DNA of 64,000 bases, from positions 678,739-742,738 of the forward strand of contig JAGNLM010000001.1 in assembly GCA_017999615.1 (NCBI GenBank), read 5' to 3'. The position numbers and the translations under genes were made by a program. This DNA is from Gammaproteobacteria bacterium. GTDB lineage: Bacteria; Pseudomonadota; Gammaproteobacteria; JAABTG01. Below are positions 25,460 to 40,512 of this stretch, in pieces (the first letter of the stretch is position 1; each line of letters starts with the position of its first letter). The notes beneath the pieces were generated by a model. It made no database searches. It had not been told where the DNA came from and saw only the letters and a program-made list of their open reading frames with translations.

Positions 25460-27850
25460 ATGACTGGACGTTCTCGCCTCGCTCGGCTCGCCATTCTCTC
25501 GGTCCTCGCGGCCGCCCTCGTCGCTTGCGGCGGTGCGGAGGACCGCAAGGCGCGGCACCAGGAGCGCGGGGACGCGCTCTTCGCGGAGGGCAACTACGAC
25601 AAGGCCCGGATCGAGTACAAGAACGTCCTGCAGATCGACCCCAAGGACGTGAAGGCCCGGGTGGGGCTTGCCCAGACGCTGGAGAAGCTCGAGCAGTGGC
25701 GCGAGGCCGTGGGGCACTACCGGGCGGCGGTCGAGGCCGACCCGCAGAACCTCCAGGCCCGGGTGCAGCTCGGGCGGCTGTTCCTGCTCGGCAACGCGCT
25801 CGACGAGGCGGACAAGCTCGCCGGTGAGGCGCTCGCCCTCAGCGCCGGGAGCGCCGATGCGCTCGCCCTGCGCGGTGGGGTGAAGATGCGCCGGGGCGAC
25901 GTGGACGGCGCGATCGCGGACGGCGACGCCGCGCTGAAGTCTGACCCCGCCAACACCCATGCGCTCTCGCTCCTGGCCTCGGCCTACGCGAACAAGGGGG
26001 ATGCCGGGAAGGCGACCGAGCTCCTCGAGCGGGCGGTCGCGAGCAGCCCGAAGAACGCCAACCTGAGGATGGCGCTGGCCGGCGTCTACATCCAGAAGAA
26101 GGAGCCCGACCGGGCGGTGAAGCTCTTCCAGGACCTGGTGGACCAGGACCCCGAGAGCCTGACCCACCGGATCCGCCTCGCGGCGCTCTACACCGGCCTC
26201 AAGCGCCTGGACGAGGGCGAGAAGGTCCTGCGCGATGCGATCGCCCGCAAGCCCTCGGACGTGCAGGCGCGGCTCGCGCTCGCCGAGTTCCTGGCCTCCC
26301 AGCGCGGGCGGGACGTGGCCGAGGCGGAGCTGAAGGCCCAGATCGAGAAGGATCCGGCGGCCTACGCCCTGCGCTTCGCTCTTGCCAAGCTCCACGAGTC
26401 CGCGGGCCAGCTCGAAGAGGCGAAGAAGGTCTACGAGGAGCTCATCGTCAGGGCACGCCTCGAGCCCCAGGGCCTCGAGGGGCGTACCAAGCTCGCCCGC
26501 CTGCTCGCCCGCCAGAACGACCTTGACGGGGCGGCTCGCCGGCTCGAGGAGGTGCTGAAGCAGAACCCCAAGGACGAGGACGCGCTGGTGCTGCGCGGAA
26601 GCCTCGCCATGGTGCGCAACGAGCCCACCAAGGCCATCGCCGACTATCGCGCGGCGTTGAAGGGCCAGCCGAGCTCGGCCAACATCCTGACGCTTCTCGC
26701 CCGGGCGCACCTGGCGAACAACGAGCTCCAGCTGGCGGAGGAGAATCTGCGCCGCGCGGTCGACGTGGACCCCGCGAACATCGCGTCGCGGTTGACCCTG
26801 GTCCGCTTCCTGGTCCAGACGAACAAGGCCGACACCGCCATGGAGCAGGTGGAGGCGGCGTTGAAGGCCTCCCCGGGCAACGCGAGCGTGCTCGAGATGA
26901 AGGCGCGCATCCAGCTGGCCCGTCGGGACTGGGACGGGGCCGTGGCCACGGCGAAGGCGGTGGCACAGGCCGCGCCGAAGCACCCCCTCGGCCAGTACCT
27001 CGAAGGCCTCGCCCAGCAGGGCAAGGGTGACCACGCCGCGGCCGTCGCGCTCTTCGAGCAGGCGATGGAGCGTGCCCCGAAGGCGGTCGAGCCGTTGACC
27101 GCGCTCGTCCAGACGCTGTTGATCGCGAAGAAGCCCGACCAGGCGCTCGCGCGCCTCGACAAGGTCATCGCGGCGCAGCCCGAGAGCGCGCTCGCCTGGA
27201 ACCTGAAGGGCGAGGTGCTGCTCTCCCAGAAGAAGAGCGCGGAGGCCGAGGCGGCGCTCAAGAAGGCCGTGGAGCTTGCCCCGAAGTCGGCGGTCGCGTA
27301 CCGGAATCTCGCCATTGCGGACCTGCTCTCGGGAGACGCCGAGGGCGCGGTGCAGGCCTTCCGCGAGGGGGTGGACGCGACCGGCGGCCAGGCCGCGCTG
27401 CGCTTCCAGCTGGCGAGCCTCTACGAACAGCTGGGGCGCTACGACGAGGCCATTGGCGAGCACGAGGCGATGCTGAAGGCGAGCCCGGACTCGCTCGCGG
27501 TCGCCAACAACCTGGCGATGCTGCTGGTGAGCTACCGCACCGACGCGGCGAGCCTGAACCGCGCGCGGGAGCTCGCGGCGAAGCTCGAGGGCAGCGACAA
27601 CGCCGCTTTCCTCGACACCCTGGGCTGGGTCCAGTACCGCAAGGGCGAGCTCGACCCGGCGCTCGCGAACCTGAAGAAGGCGCTCGAGAAGGAGCCCGGG
27701 TCGGCGATCATGCACTACCACCTCGGCATGGCCTACCACGCGAAGGGTGATGCGGCCCGGGCGAAGGAGCATCTGCAGAAGGCGGTCGCGGGTGACTCCC
27801 GCTTCGTGGGCGTCGAGGAGGCCAAGGCGACGCTCGCCAAGCTGAAGTAG
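25460..27850 (+). CDS. prsT: Exosortase-system TPR lipoprotein (PrsT-like)
   Basis: A 796-residue lipoprotein. The signal peptide ends in the lipobox LVAC with Cys23 as the lipidated residue. The remainder is a continuous array of about twenty tetratricopeptide repeats, for example GDALFAEGNYDKARIEYKNVLQIDPKDV and GMAYHAKGDAARAKEHLQKAV. This is the PEP-CTERM system TPR-repeat lipoprotein (PrsT) pattern, nearly always found with exosortases; it probably scaffolds assembly of polysaccharide or sorted proteins at the membrane. The gene has its own extended -10 promoter and ends the exosortase region. A GC-rich hairpin without T run (27861-27881) separates it from recC. Confidence 0.9.
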   Translation: MTGRSRLARLAILSVLAAALVACGGAEDRKARHQERGDALFAEGNYDKARIEYKNVLQIDPKDVKARVGLAQTLEKLEQWREAVGHYRAAVEADPQNLQARVQLGRLFLLGNALDEADKLAGEALALSAGSADALALRGGVKMRRGDVDGAIADGDAALKSDPANTHALSLLASAYANKGDAGKATELLERAVASSPKNANLRMALAGVYIQKKEPDRAVKLFQDLVDQDPESLTHRIRLAALYTGLKRLDEGEKVLRDAIARKPSDVQARLALAEFLASQRGRDVAEAELKAQIEKDPAAYALRFALAKLHESAGQLEEAKKVYEELIVRARLEPQGLEGRTKLARLLARQNDLDGAARRLEEVLKQNPKDEDALVLRGSLAMVRNEPTKAIADYRAALKGQPSSANILTLLARAHLANNELQLAEENLRRAVDVDPANIASRLTLVRFLVQTNKADTAMEQVEAALKASPGNASVLEMKARIQLARRDWDGAVATAKAVAQAAPKHPLGQYLEGLAQQGKGDHAAAVALFEQAMERAPKAVEPLTALVQTLLIAKKPDQALARLDKVIAAQPESALAWNLKGEVLLSQKKSAEAEAALKKAVELAPKSAVAYRNLAIADLLSGDAEGAVQAFREGVDATGGQAALRFQLASLYEQLGRYDEAIGEHEAMLKASPDSLAVANNLAMLLVSYRTDAASLNRARELAAKLEGSDNAAFLDTLGWVQYRKGELDPALANLKKALEKEPGSAIMHYHLGMAYHAKGDAARAKEHLQKAVAGDSRFVGVEEAKATLAKLK

Positions 27851-27887
27851 AGGAGGGCGACGCGCCGGCCCTGCCGGCGCGAGCGCC

Positions 27888-30800
27888 GTGCTGCGCCTCT
27901 ACCGCGGGAACCGACTCGAGCGTCTGGCCGACCGGCTGGCGGAGGTCCTCGCGGACCCCGCCGGCCTGCCGCTCGCCCCCGAGACGGTGGTGGTGCAGGG
28001 GCCGGGGACGGCACGCTGGGTCGCAGCCCGGCTCGCGGCCCGGCTCAGGGTCTGCGCCAACGTCCGGTTTCCCCAGCCGGCCGCGTTCATCTGGGATTGC
28101 TTGCGCACGGTCCTGCCGGACCTTCCCGCCGGTTCCGCCTACGAGCCCGAGCGGCTCCTCTGGCGGGTCTTCGGACTCCTCGAGCGGGTGCGCGGGGAGC
28201 CCGGGTTCGCGGCCCTCGGTCACTACCTCGAGGGCAGCGACGAGCTGAAACGCCTGCGCCTCGCCGGGCGCCTCGCGGCGACCCTGGACCAGTATCTCGT
28301 GTACCGCCCGGACTGGATCCGGGACTGGGAGCGGGGCGGGGGCGAGGACTGGCAGGCGCCGTTCTGGCGCCGGCTGGTGGCCGAGGGCGGCCGGGGCCAC
28401 TGGGTGCACGCCCAGGACGCCTTTCTCTCGGCGCCTCTCTCGGCGCCGGCGCTCCGCTCTGCGCTGCCCTCGCGGGTCGCCGTCTTCGCCCTGCCGACCC
28501 TCTCCCCGAGCTACCTCGCGCTCCTCGCGCACCTGGCCGGCCTCCTCGACGTCCACCTCTTTCTCCTCGACCCCTCGCGCGAGTACTGGTCCGACATCGA
28601 GTCGCCCGGGGCGACGGCGCGCCGGCGCGCCCGCTGGCGGCGCGAGGGTCGCTCCGACGCGAGCGGGTACTACGCGCTCGGCCACCCGCTGCTCGCGTCG
28701 CTTGGGCGCATGGGCCGGGAGCTCCTCGACCAGGTGCTGGAGTACGACGCCGAGGAGGAGGACCTCTGGGAGGACCCGGTAGGGGACCTGGCGGCGCGTC
28801 TGGCGGCAGGTCTGGCGGCGGGCTCGGCGGGAGGCCCGCTGGGGGCAAGCGCGGCGGAGCCGGCGGAGTGGCCGGCCGCGCCCTCTCGGCTCCGGCTCCT
28901 GCAGCGGGACGTGCTCGAGCTGCGCAACCGGGGCCGCGAGCCCGATGCGCCGTTGCTTCCCATCCCGCAGGGAGACCGCTCGCTGCAGGTGCACGCCTGC
29001 CACGGGCCCCTGCGGGAGGTGCAGGTGCTGCACGATGCGCTCCTCGATCTCTTCGAGCGCCTGCCTGGGCTCGAGCCCCGGGACGTGCTGGTGCTCGCGC
29101 CCGACCCGGACGTCTACGCCCCGCACGTCGAGGCGGTGTTCGGGGCGCTCGGGGACGAGCGCTACATCCCCTGGTCGGCCGCACGCCGGGACCCGGCGGC
29201 CGGTGCCCCGGCGGTGGCCGCCGTGCTGCAACTGCTGGACCTGCCGGCGAGCCGTCTGCCCGCGAGCGAGGTGCTCTCGCTCCTCGAGGTCGCGGCCGTC
29301 GCTCGCCGTCTCGCGCTCGACGAGGCGGCGGTGGAGGCCCTGCGCGGTTGGGTCCGGGAGTCGGGGGTCCGCTGGGGGCTCGACGCCGAGGCACGGTCCG
29401 AGGCCGGCCTGCCGGCCCTCGACGAGACGACCTGGGCGTTCGGGCTGCGCCGGCTCTTTCTCGGCTACGCCATGCCGGAGGACGCGGGGCTCTTCGCGGG
29501 GGTGCTGCCCTGCCCGGGTCCGGAGGGGTCCTCCGCCCCCTGGCTCGGCGCGCTCGCGGCGCTGGTGGAGCGCCTGGGCACGTGGCGCCAACGCCTCGCC
29601 GGGCGCTATCCGGCGGGGCGCTGGGCGGCGCTCCTGCGGGAGCTGGTGGACGACTTCCTCGTCCCGACCGACGACGAGGAGGAGGCCCGGCTCCTGGAGC
29701 TGGGCGAGGCGGCGCTCGGGGTGGCGGACGCGGCCCTCGGGGCGGGCTACACGGGCACATTCGCGCGGGAGGTGTTCCGGGAGCGGCTCATCGACGCCCT
29801 CGCGGGACACCGGGGCGCTCCGCCGGTCCTGGCGGGTGGGGTGACCTTCGCCGGCCTCGGGCAGCTGCCGGGCGTCCCCGCCCGGATCGTCTGGCTCCTC
29901 GGCATGAACGGCGCGGACTTTCCCCGGACGGAGCGCCCGCCCGGCTTCGACCGGATGGCCCGCCAGCGTCTGCGGGGCGACCGCTCGCGCCGGGACGAGG
30001 ACCGCCAGCGCTTCCTCGACGCGCTGCTCGCGGCGCGCGACGTGTTCGCGGTGAGCTACGTGGGGCGCAGCGCCCGGGACAACGCCCCGATGGTCCCCTC
30101 GGTGGTGGTGAGCGAGCTCCTGGACTACGTGCAGCAGGCCTTCCCGCCAGAGGCCCCCCGCGGGGCCCCTGGGGGCGCCGGTCTCGTCACCGAGCACCCC
30201 CTGCAGCCCTTCAGCCGGCGCTATTTCGACGGCGGCGACCCGCGGCTCTTCAGCTATGCCCGGGAGTGGCTCCCCGAGCGGATCGGGGCGCCGGCCGGCG
30301 CGGGGGCAGTGACCTCGACCGGGCCCACCGCCCGCGCCATCCCCACCGGCACCCCCGCCCTGGGCAGCTTCGTGCGCGCTGCCCTGCCGCTCCCGGAGGA
30401 GGCGGGGCGGGAGATCGAGCTCGGCGCGCTCGAGCGGTTTCTCGAGAACCCCGCGCGCCACTTCCTGCGCGAGCGGCTCGGGGTGCGACTGGCGGCGGCG
30501 GAGGCTGCGCCGCAGGACGCGGAGAGCTTTCGCCTGGACCGGCTCGCGGCCTACCGGCTGCGCGGCGAGGCCCTCTCCGCGGCGCTGGCGGGGCAGGGCC
30601 TGGAGGAGGCCGTCCTTCCGCTCGCCGCGGCCCGGGGCGACCTGCCCCTCGGGCCGGTGGGCTCGCTCGACTTCGCGCGCGGGACCGCGGGGGTCCCGGA
30701 CCTCGCCGCAGTCCTGCGCCCGGCCCTGGCCCGCACCCTGCCGGCCCTCGAGGTGGACCTCGTCCTCGACGGCTTCCGGCTCCGGGGGTGGCTGAGCGGC

Positions 30801-31299
30801 GTTACCCCCGGGGGCCTCGTCACGTACCGTGTCGGGAAGGTCGGCGCGAAGGACTGCCTGCGGCTCTGGGTCCGGCACCTCGCCCTCTGCGCGCTGGCCC
30901 CGGCGGGTGTCTCACTCGCGAGCCGGCACTTCGGGGAGGACGGAGAGCTCGCGCTCGGTCCGGTGGCCGACGCTCGAGCGCAGCTCCGCGCCCTCGCCGG
31001 GGCCTGGCGCGAGGGCCTCGCGGCCCCGCTGCCCTTCTTCCCCGAGACCTCGCTCGCCTGGGCGCGTGCCGAGCGCACCGGGACTCCCGAGGGGGACTGC
31101 TGGCGGGCGGCGCGCAAGCACTGGCACGACGGGTACCAGGACCGGGGCGAGGCCCTCGATGTCTGGGTTGCGGTCGCCTTTCGCGACTGGGAGCCACCCG
31201 ACGCGGCCTTCGTCGCCGCGGCCCGCGCCGTGGCGGGGCCGTTGCTCGCGGCCGAGGCGGCGGGGCCGTCGGGGCAGCCCGAGGTGACGGGAGGGAGCG

Positions 31300-31313
<14 letters not shown>
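27888..31313 (+). CDS. recC: Exodeoxyribonuclease V gamma subunit (RecC)
   Basis: A 1141-residue protein (E. coli RecC has 1122) with a GTG start. The N-terminus LRLYRGNRLERLADRLAEVL matches RecC. It carries an inactivated helicase-like first half (VQGPGTARWVAARLA, without a working P-loop) and the family segment VWLLGMNGADFPRTERPPGFD before the C-terminal nuclease-like fold. RecC recognises Chi and holds RecB and RecD in the RecBCD complex, which repairs double-strand breaks and degrades foreign linear DNA. The gene overlaps recB by 14 bases, and the order recC-recB-recD is that of many gammaproteobacteria. Confidence 0.95.
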
Positions 31314-34910
<3,597 letters not shown>

Positions 34911-34914
<4 letters not shown>

Positions 34915-36836
34915 CCCTCGCCTGGCTCGACGAGGCCGAGAGGGCAGGGCGGCTGCGGCCCCTCGACCAGCACTTCGCCCTGCAGCTCCTCGCGCTCGCC
35001 GAGCGCGTGGAGGGGGCCGCGGGCCTCGCGCGCCCGCGCTCCTCGCCGTTGGCCGGCGGGGGGCGCGCGGCGCTCGCCCTGGCGGCGGCGCTCGTCAGCC
35101 GCACGACCGGGGAGGGGCACGTCTGTCTCGACCTCTGCGCGGCGGCCGGACGGGCGCCCTTCGGCGACTCGGTCCCGGGCCTGCGGGCGCCGGAGCTCCG
35201 GGAGTGGCGGGAGGCGCTGGGGGCGAGCGGGGTGGTGGGGGCGTCCGGCGAGAGCACGCCGCTGGTGCTGGACGGGCGGGACCGGCTCTACCTCGCCCGC
35301 TACTGGCGCTTCGAGCACGACCTGGCTGCGGCGCTGCGCGAGCGTGCCTCGGGCTGGGCCGCAGGCGTCGACCGCGCCCGCCTCGCGGCGGATCTGCGCC
35401 GGCTCTTTCCCGCGCGCGCCGAGGGTCAGGTCGATGGGCAGGCGGTCGCCGCCGCGTTGGCCGTGCTGCGCCGCCTCACCGTCATCTCGGGGGGGCCCGG
35501 AACCGGCAAGACCCGGACGGTCGCGGCGATCCTGGCGCTCGCGGCGGGTCAGGCGGCCGGGCGGCCGCCCCGGGTGGCCCTCGCGGCCCCGACCGGGAAG
35601 GCCGCGGCGCGGCTCGCCGAGTCGGTGCGCCGGGCCAAGCAGGACCTGCCGCTCTCCGAGGCCGAGCGGGCCGCCCTGCCCGAGGAGGCGACCACCCTGC
35701 ACCGGCTCCTCGGCGCGCGCCCGGGCCGGACCGGCTTCCGGCACGACGCGGGGAGCCCCCTGCACCTGGACCTGCTGGTGGTGGACGAGGCGTCCATGGT
35801 GGACCTGCCTCTCCTCGCCCGCACCGTCGCGGCGCTGCCCGGCGAGGCCCGCCTCGTCCTCCTGGGCGATCGGGACCAGCTCGCCTCGGTCGAGGCGGGC
35901 GCGGTGCTCGGGGACGTCTGCGGCCGGGGTGGGCATCCCGGCTATTCCCCCGAGCTCGCGCAGACCCTGGCGGAGGTGCTGGGGGTGGGTGCCGGGCAGG
36001 TGCCCTCGTCAGCGGCTCCCGGGCGCCCGGTCGCCGACGCCCTGATCTTCCTGCGCCGGAGTTACCGTTTCGGTCCGGAGAGCGGCATCGGGGCCCTCGC
36101 AGCGCGGGTCAACGCGGGGGACACGGCGGGCGTGCTCGCGCTCCTCTCGGCTGTGCGGGCGCAGGACGGGCGCGAGCCTCCCGGCCTCCGTCACCGGACC
36201 GTGGGGGAGGGCGAGCGGGCCGCGCAGGTCGAGCGCCTCGTGGTGCCGAGGTTGCGAGGGGTGATCGAGGCCCCGGGGCCCGCCGAGGCCCTCGCGACGC
36301 TCGGGTCCTTCCGGGTGCTCTGCGCCCTGCGCGAGGGCCCCTGGGGGGTCGGCGCGTTCAACGAGCTGGTGGAGCGGGCGTTGCGGCGCGCCGGGCTCGT
36401 GCCGCGGGACCGGGAGGCCTACCGCGGCCGCCCAGTGATGGTGACCCGCAACGACTACGCCACCGGGCTCTTCAACGGCGACGTGGGGGTGTTCTGGCCG
36501 GACACCGCCGCCGGGGGCGCCCTGCGCGTCTTCTTCCCGGCCCCCGGGGGTGGGCTGCGCGCGCTCCTGCCGGCACGTCTGCCGGCCCACGAGACGGTCT
36601 ACGCCATGACCGTGCACAAGAGCCAGGGCTCGGAGTTCGACGAGGTGCTCCTGGTGCTGCCGGAGCGCGTTTCGCCGGTGCTGACGCGCGAGCTCCTCTA
36701 CACCGCGGTCACCCGCGCGCGGGCCGGCGTGGAGATCTGGGGTCCGGAGGCCACCGTCGCGGCGGCCGTGGGGGCACGCGTGGAGCGCGCCTCGGGCCTG
36801 CGTGACGCGCTCTGGGGCGACGCCCCTGCGGCGTGA
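34911..36836 (+). CDS. recD: Exodeoxyribonuclease V alpha subunit (RecD)
   Basis: A 641-residue 5'-3' helicase of superfamily 1B. Walker A is ISGGPGTGKTRTV (192-204), Walker B LLVVDEASMVDLPLL, then LLGDRDQLASVEAGAVL and the C-terminal AMTVHKSQGSEFDEVLLVLP and LLYTAVTRARAGVEIWG. The ATG at 34911 overlaps the recB stop, and an in-frame extension upstream to 34326 lies wholly inside recB and is not used. Together with RecB and RecC it forms the fast 5'-strand motor of the repair complex. Confidence 0.95.
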
Positions 36837-36877
36837 GGTTGGCGCGGTCTCCGATCCGCTCGAGGGCGCGCGGGTCG

Positions 36878-36898
36878 CTCGGGCGGCGCGCGCCCGAG
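36878..36898. terminator. GC hairpin between convergent genes
   Basis: CTCGGGCG and CGCCCGAG form a perfect 8-bp stem around GCGCG between the ends of recD and the convergent minus-strand gene. No T run is present on either strand, so its role as a bidirectional terminator is tentative. Confidence 0.35.
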
Positions 36899-36905
36899 GC
36901 GCGGG

Positions 36906-37364
36906 TCAGGGCAGGGTCGGGCCGATGGGCACGGGGGGCGTCTCCACGGTCTCGACGCTGCGCGTGGTGATCTCCTTCAGCACGCCGCCGCCCTTGACCG
37001 AGCCCGAGACCTTCGCGTCGTCCCGTGCCATGCGCTCGCAGTCGGCGCGCCGCTCGGCGGGCAAGCCCTGGCAGCGGCGGCGGGCGTTCTCCTCCAGGGT
37101 GCGCGGGTCCTCCTGGTTCTGGAGCTGTCCCCGGCGCGCCTCGGCGCGGGCGCCTTCCGCCTCCTTGAGGCACGTCTCCCGGCTCTCGCGCGAGAACTTC
37201 GTGAGACAGCCCGCGCGCTCCAGCTGGTACCTCGCCTCGATCGAGTCGAGCTGGGCGAGGCGTTCGTCCGCCAGAGCGGGTGTGGGCACCAGCACGGGCG
37301 AGAGGACCAGGGCCGTGGCGAGCCCGAGCGCGCCGAGGTGCGCCGAGTGGGGAAATCTGCTCAT
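36906..37364 (-). CDS. Small secreted protein of unknown function
   Basis: 152 residues. The signal peptide has its hydrophobic core at LGALGLATALVLSPVLVPTPALA with cleavage before DERL. The mature part is charged and helical, with four cysteines arranged as two near-pairs (C-x8-10 in AGCLTKF...ETCLKEAE and RRRCQGLP...ADCERMA), suggesting two disulfides in a periplasmic helical protein. The last 30 residues are Pro/Val/Thr-rich. I do not recognise the family. It points away from phoB and shares the intergenic space containing the Pho box, but nothing shows that it is under PhoB control. Confidence 0.6.
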   Translation of the reverse strand: MSRFPHSAHLGALGLATALVLSPVLVPTPALADERLAQLDSIEARYQLERAGCLTKFSRESRETCLKEAEGARAEARRGQLQNQEDPRTLEENARRRCQGLPAERRADCERMARDDAKVSGSVKGGGVLKEITTRSVETVETPPVPIGPTLP

Positions 37365-37553
37365 GGGACCTCCTGAGGGGAGACCGGTGGATTTCGCGTC
37401 GCGCTGCGCAGCTCCCCGAGCCCCACTCTACACCCGGTGTCTATCCTTAAGACATCCGCGAAGACGCTCGCGAAGGTACTCGCGAAGACACTCGTGGCTC
37501 GAGGGATCCGTTCAGGGCGTCCCTCGAGGGCGCCTGGCACCGGCTCGCCGGTG

Positions 37554-37587
37554 CTGTCACTGGCCTGTAACATTAAGGCCGTGTAAT
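37554..37587 (+). promoter_or_regulatory. Pho box and -10 of phoB
   Basis: CTGTCAC-TGGC-CTGTAAC (37554-37571) is a 7-4-7 Pho box close to the consensus CTGTCAT-N4-CTGTCAT. TGTAAT at 37582-37587 lies ten bases further on, exactly where a PhoB-dependent promoter has its -10. This predicts autoregulation of phoBR under phosphate starvation. Confidence 0.8.
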
Positions 37588-37613
37588 GGGCGCCGAACGT
37601 GGCGTTCAATCCC

Positions 37614-38297
37614 ATGGGCAAGGACATCCTGATCGTCGAGGACGAGACAGCCATCCGTGAGATGGTGAGGTTCGCCGTTGCCCGCGCGGGATTCGAGCCG
37701 CGCGAGGCTGCGGACGCCCACCAGGCAGAGGTCCTGATCGCGGACCGCATACCCGATCTGATCCTGTTGGACTGGATGTTGCCGGGGACGAGCGGCATCG
37801 ACCTCGCGCGCAGGCTCAGGCGGGCGGAGAGCACCCGTGCCGTGCCGATCATCCTCCTCACCGCCCGGGGCGAAGAGGAGGACAAGGTCAGGGGGTTCGA
37901 GGTCGGGGTCGACGACTACGTCACCAAGCCTTTCTCCCCGCGGGAGCTGGTGGCGCGGATGTGGGCCGTGCTCCGGAGGGCCTCTCCGGGGGGCGAGGAG
38001 GACCGCATCGAGCTCGGCGACCTGCTCCTGGACAACGCGAGCCACAGGGTGAGCGTCGGCGGCGCGGAGCTGCACCTCGGGCCGACGGAGTTCAGGCTGC
38101 TGCACTTCTTCATGACTCACCCCGAGCGGGTCTACAGCCGCAGCCAGATCCTCGACCGGGTCTGGGGCGGCAACGTGTACATCGAGGAGCGTACCGTCGA
38201 CGTGCACATCCGCCGTCTGCGCAAGGCCCTGGAGCCCTCGGGCCACGACCACGTGCTGCAGACGGTGCGTGGCTCCGGCTACCGTTTTTCGGCTTGA
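37614..38297 (+). CDS. phoB: Phosphate regulon response regulator PhoB
   Basis: A 227-residue OmpR-type response regulator. The receiver domain starts [16 protein letters not shown], the phosphoacceptor is Asp53 in [10 protein letters not shown], and the conserved Thr and Lys lie in [10 protein letters not shown] and [10 protein letters not shown]. The winged-helix domain has [23 protein letters not shown] and [16 protein letters not shown], nearly identical to enterobacterial PhoB. It activates genes with Pho boxes when phosphorylated by PhoR. GTG 37599 is an alternative start; ATG 37614 matches the family N-terminus. phoR begins within a few bases of its stop. Confidence 0.95.
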   Translation: MGKDILIVEDETAIREMVRFAVARAGFEPREAADAHQAEVLIADRIPDLILLDWMLPGTSGIDLARRLRRAESTRAVPIILLTARGEEEDKVRGFEVGVDDYVTKPFSPRELVARMWAVLRRASPGGEEDRIELGDLLLDNASHRVSVGGAELHLGPTEFRLLHFFMTHPERVYSRSQILDRVWGGNVYIEERTVDVHIRRLRKALEPSGHDHVLQTVRGSGYRFSA

Positions 38298-38299
38298 CC

Positions 38300-39664
38300 G
38301 TGGGCGGGAACCCTTGGGCTGCCGAGATCGGCCGCTTCGTGGCCTTGCTCGCGGGCGCCCTGGTCCTGGGGCAGCTCGCCGGCCACCCGCTGGAGGCCCT
38401 GCTGGTGGCGGCGCTCGCCTACGCCGCTTCGCTCCTGCTGCAACTCCACCGTCTGGAGCGCTGGATCCGGGCGGGGAAGAAGTCCCATCCGCCACCCGCT
38501 CGAGGCATCTGGAGCGAGCTCTACCAGCAGGTCCACCGGCTCCACCTGCGGGCGCGCAAGCGCAAGCGCAAGCTCGCCAACGCCCTCAAGCGCCTGCGCC
38601 AGTCGGTGGCGGCATTCCCGGACGCCGCGGTCATCCTGGACGGCGAAGACGGGATCGAGTGGTTCAACGCGGGGGCCGGCCGGCTGCTCGGCCTGAAGAT
38701 GCCCGAGGACCTCGGGCAACGCGTGACGAACCTCGTGCGCCACCCCCTGTTCCAGGATTTCCTGGAGGGCAGGGGGGAGCCGGGAGCGATCGAGATCCCT
38801 TCGCCGGAGGACGAGCACCTGGTCCTCTCGATCACCCTGATCCGCTACGGCGCGGACCAGCGCCTGCTACTCGCGCGGGACGTCTCCCACCTGGCGCGCC
38901 TCGAGCAGGTGCGGCGCGACTTCGTGGCCAACGTCTCCCACGAGCTGCGCACGCCCCTCACCGTGATCACCGGCTACCTGGAGACGCTGGAGGACGAGGG
39001 GGACGAGCTCCCGCCCGTCTGGCAGCGCTCCGTGCAGGCCATGTCCGAGCAGGCGAACCGCATGACCCATCTGGTGCAGGACCTGCTGCTCCTCGCCCGC
39101 CTGGAGTCGGACGGCGATCCCGCGAGCCCACACGAGCCCGTGGCCGTCCCCGCGATCCTCTCGGGCCTGGAGGAGGAGCTGCGGCTCCGGAGCGCCGGGC
39201 GCCATCGGATCGAGTCCAGCGTCGACGGCCGTCTGTGGCTCGCCGGTGACGCGCAACAGCTGCGCGGCGTCTTCAACAACCTGCTGGAGAACGCCCTGCA
39301 GTACACCCCCGACGGCGGCCAGATCAGCCTGCGTTGGTACCCGGACGAGGCCGGCGCCCACTTCACGGTGCGGGACACCGGCATCGGCATCGCGCCGCAG
39401 CACATCTCGCGCCTGACCGAGCGGTTCTTCCGCGTCGACGCGGGGCGCTCCCGGGCGCGGGGCGGGACCGGGCTCGGGCTGGCCATCGTCAAGCACGCCC
39501 TGAGCCACCACGGAGCCCATCTGCGGATCGAGAGTGCGCCGGGGGTGGGCAGCTCGTTTACCTGCGACTTTCCGCCGGCGCGGGTTTTGGAACCGCCGGA
39601 CGGCGACCTGGAGCCCGGCTCCATCGGTGAGCCGCGAGCATCGGCACCAGCGAGGGATTCATGA
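38300..39664 (+). CDS. phoR: Phosphate sensor histidine kinase PhoR
   Basis: A 454-residue membrane histidine kinase. Two hydrophobic helices lie at about residues 8-48, followed by a basic linker (LRARKRKRK), a PAS domain ([24 protein letters not shown]), the dimerisation/phosphoacceptor helix with His214 in [15 protein letters not shown], and the ATPase domain with N box [13 protein letters not shown]1 DTGIGIAP and G2 [12 protein letters not shown]. It phosphorylates PhoB when phosphate is scarce and is kept silent by PhoU and the Pst transporter. The start is GTG 38300 or TTG 38294, which overlaps phoB; neither has a clear ribosome site, suggesting coupling to phoB. The stop overlaps phoU by four bases. 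Confidence 0.92.
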   Translation: MGGNPWAAEIGRFVALLAGALVLGQLAGHPLEALLVAALAYAASLLLQLHRLERWIRAGKKSHPPPARGIWSELYQQVHRLHLRARKRKRKLANALKRLRQSVAAFPDAAVILDGEDGIEWFNAGAGRLLGLKMPEDLGQRVTNLVRHPLFQDFLEGRGEPGAIEIPSPEDEHLVLSITLIRYGADQRLLLARDVSHLARLEQVRRDFVANVSHELRTPLTVITGYLETLEDEGDELPPVWQRSVQAMSEQANRMTHLVQDLLLLARLESDGDPASPHEPVAVPAILSGLEEELRLRSAGRHRIESSVDGRLWLAGDAQQLRGVFNNLLENALQYTPDGGQISLRWYPDEAGAHFTVRDTGIGIAPQHISRLTERFFRVDAGRSRARGGTGLGLAIVKHALSHHGAHLRIESAPGVGSSFTCDFPPARVLEPPDGDLEPGSIGEPRASAPARDS

Positions 39665-40377
39665 CCACGCCTGCAGACGTCACGCACCACATCTCGCGCC
39701 GGTACAACCGGGAGCTGGAAGACATCCGCACCCGGGTGCTGGCCATGGGCGGGCTGGTGGAGCGCCAGCTCGTGGACGGGATCAAGGCGCTGCTCACGTG
39801 CAACGCCGAGGCCGGCGCGCGCGTGGCGCAGCAGGACTACAAGGTGAACGCCATGGAAGTGGCGATCGACGAGTCCTGCACCCTCACCCTGGTCCGACGG
39901 CAGCCGGCAGCGAGTGACCTGCGTCTGATCATGGCGGTCATCAAGACCATCACGGACCTGGAGCGGATCGGCGACGAGGCCGAGGCGATCGGGCGGATGG
40001 CTCAACAGGTGTCCGATACGGGCGGGATGACCTGCCAGATCATGCACTCCATCGATCACCTGGGGAACCGGGTGGTCACCATGGTCCACGACGCCCTGGA
40101 TGCGTTCGCGCGCATGGACGTGGACGCGGCGCTCGTCACGATGCGCTCCGACGAGGAAGTCGACAGGGAGTACGAGGCGGTGATGCGCGAGCTCAGCACC
40201 TACATGATGGAGGACCCTCGATACATCGGGCAGTTCCTGAACGTGTGCTGGTCGGCGCGCGCCCTCGAGCGGATCGGAGACCACGCGAAGAACGTCTGTG
40301 AGTACGTGGTGTACCTGGTGAAGGGCAAGGACATCCGACACACCGCCCGGGAAGAGCTCCCTCGGCTGGAGGAGTGA
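39661..40377 (+). CDS. phoU: Phosphate signalling protein PhoU
   Basis: 238 residues forming two PhoU three-helix bundles. The repeats carry the metal-binding consensus E(D)xxx[28 protein letters not shown] in the first half and [22 protein letters not shown] in the second. PhoU links the Pst transporter to PhoR and silences the regulon when phosphate is plentiful. The ATGA overlap with phoR indicates coupled translation; pstS follows with its own Pho box. The order phoB-phoR-phoU differs from pstSCAB-phoU clusters of enteric bacteria. Confidence 0.93.
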   Translation: MTTPADVTHHISRRYNRELEDIRTRVLAMGGLVERQLVDGIKALLTCNAEAGARVAQQDYKVNAMEVAIDESCTLTLVRRQPAASDLRLIMAVIKTITDLERIGDEAEAIGRMAQQVSDTGGMTCQIMHSIDHLGNRVVTMVHDALDAFARMDVDAALVTMRSDEEVDREYEAVMRELSTYMMEDPRYIGQFLNVCWSARALERIGDHAKNVCEYVVYLVKGKDIRHTAREELPRLEE

Positions 40378-40388
40378 AGATCTCGCTC

Positions 40389-40423
40389 CTGACACGAAGC
40401 CGTAACATCCCGCACGTCATAAT
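40389..40423 (+). promoter_or_regulatory. Pho box and -10 of pstS
   Basis: CTGACAC-GAAG-CCGTAAC (40389-40406) has the 7-4-7 layout of a Pho box, each half one base from the half-sites upstream of phoB. CATAAT at 40418-40423 follows after eleven bases and would be the -10. The leader to GTG 40513 is about 80 nt and ends in a strong GGGAGG ribosome site. Confidence 0.72.
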
Positions 40424-40512
40424 CCCCCGCAGCAGACACCGCCCCGGCTGCCGATGGCGCCCCAGGCGGTGGTGCATCCTCGACTTCAGAACGGACATCG
40501 GGAGGTTTCATC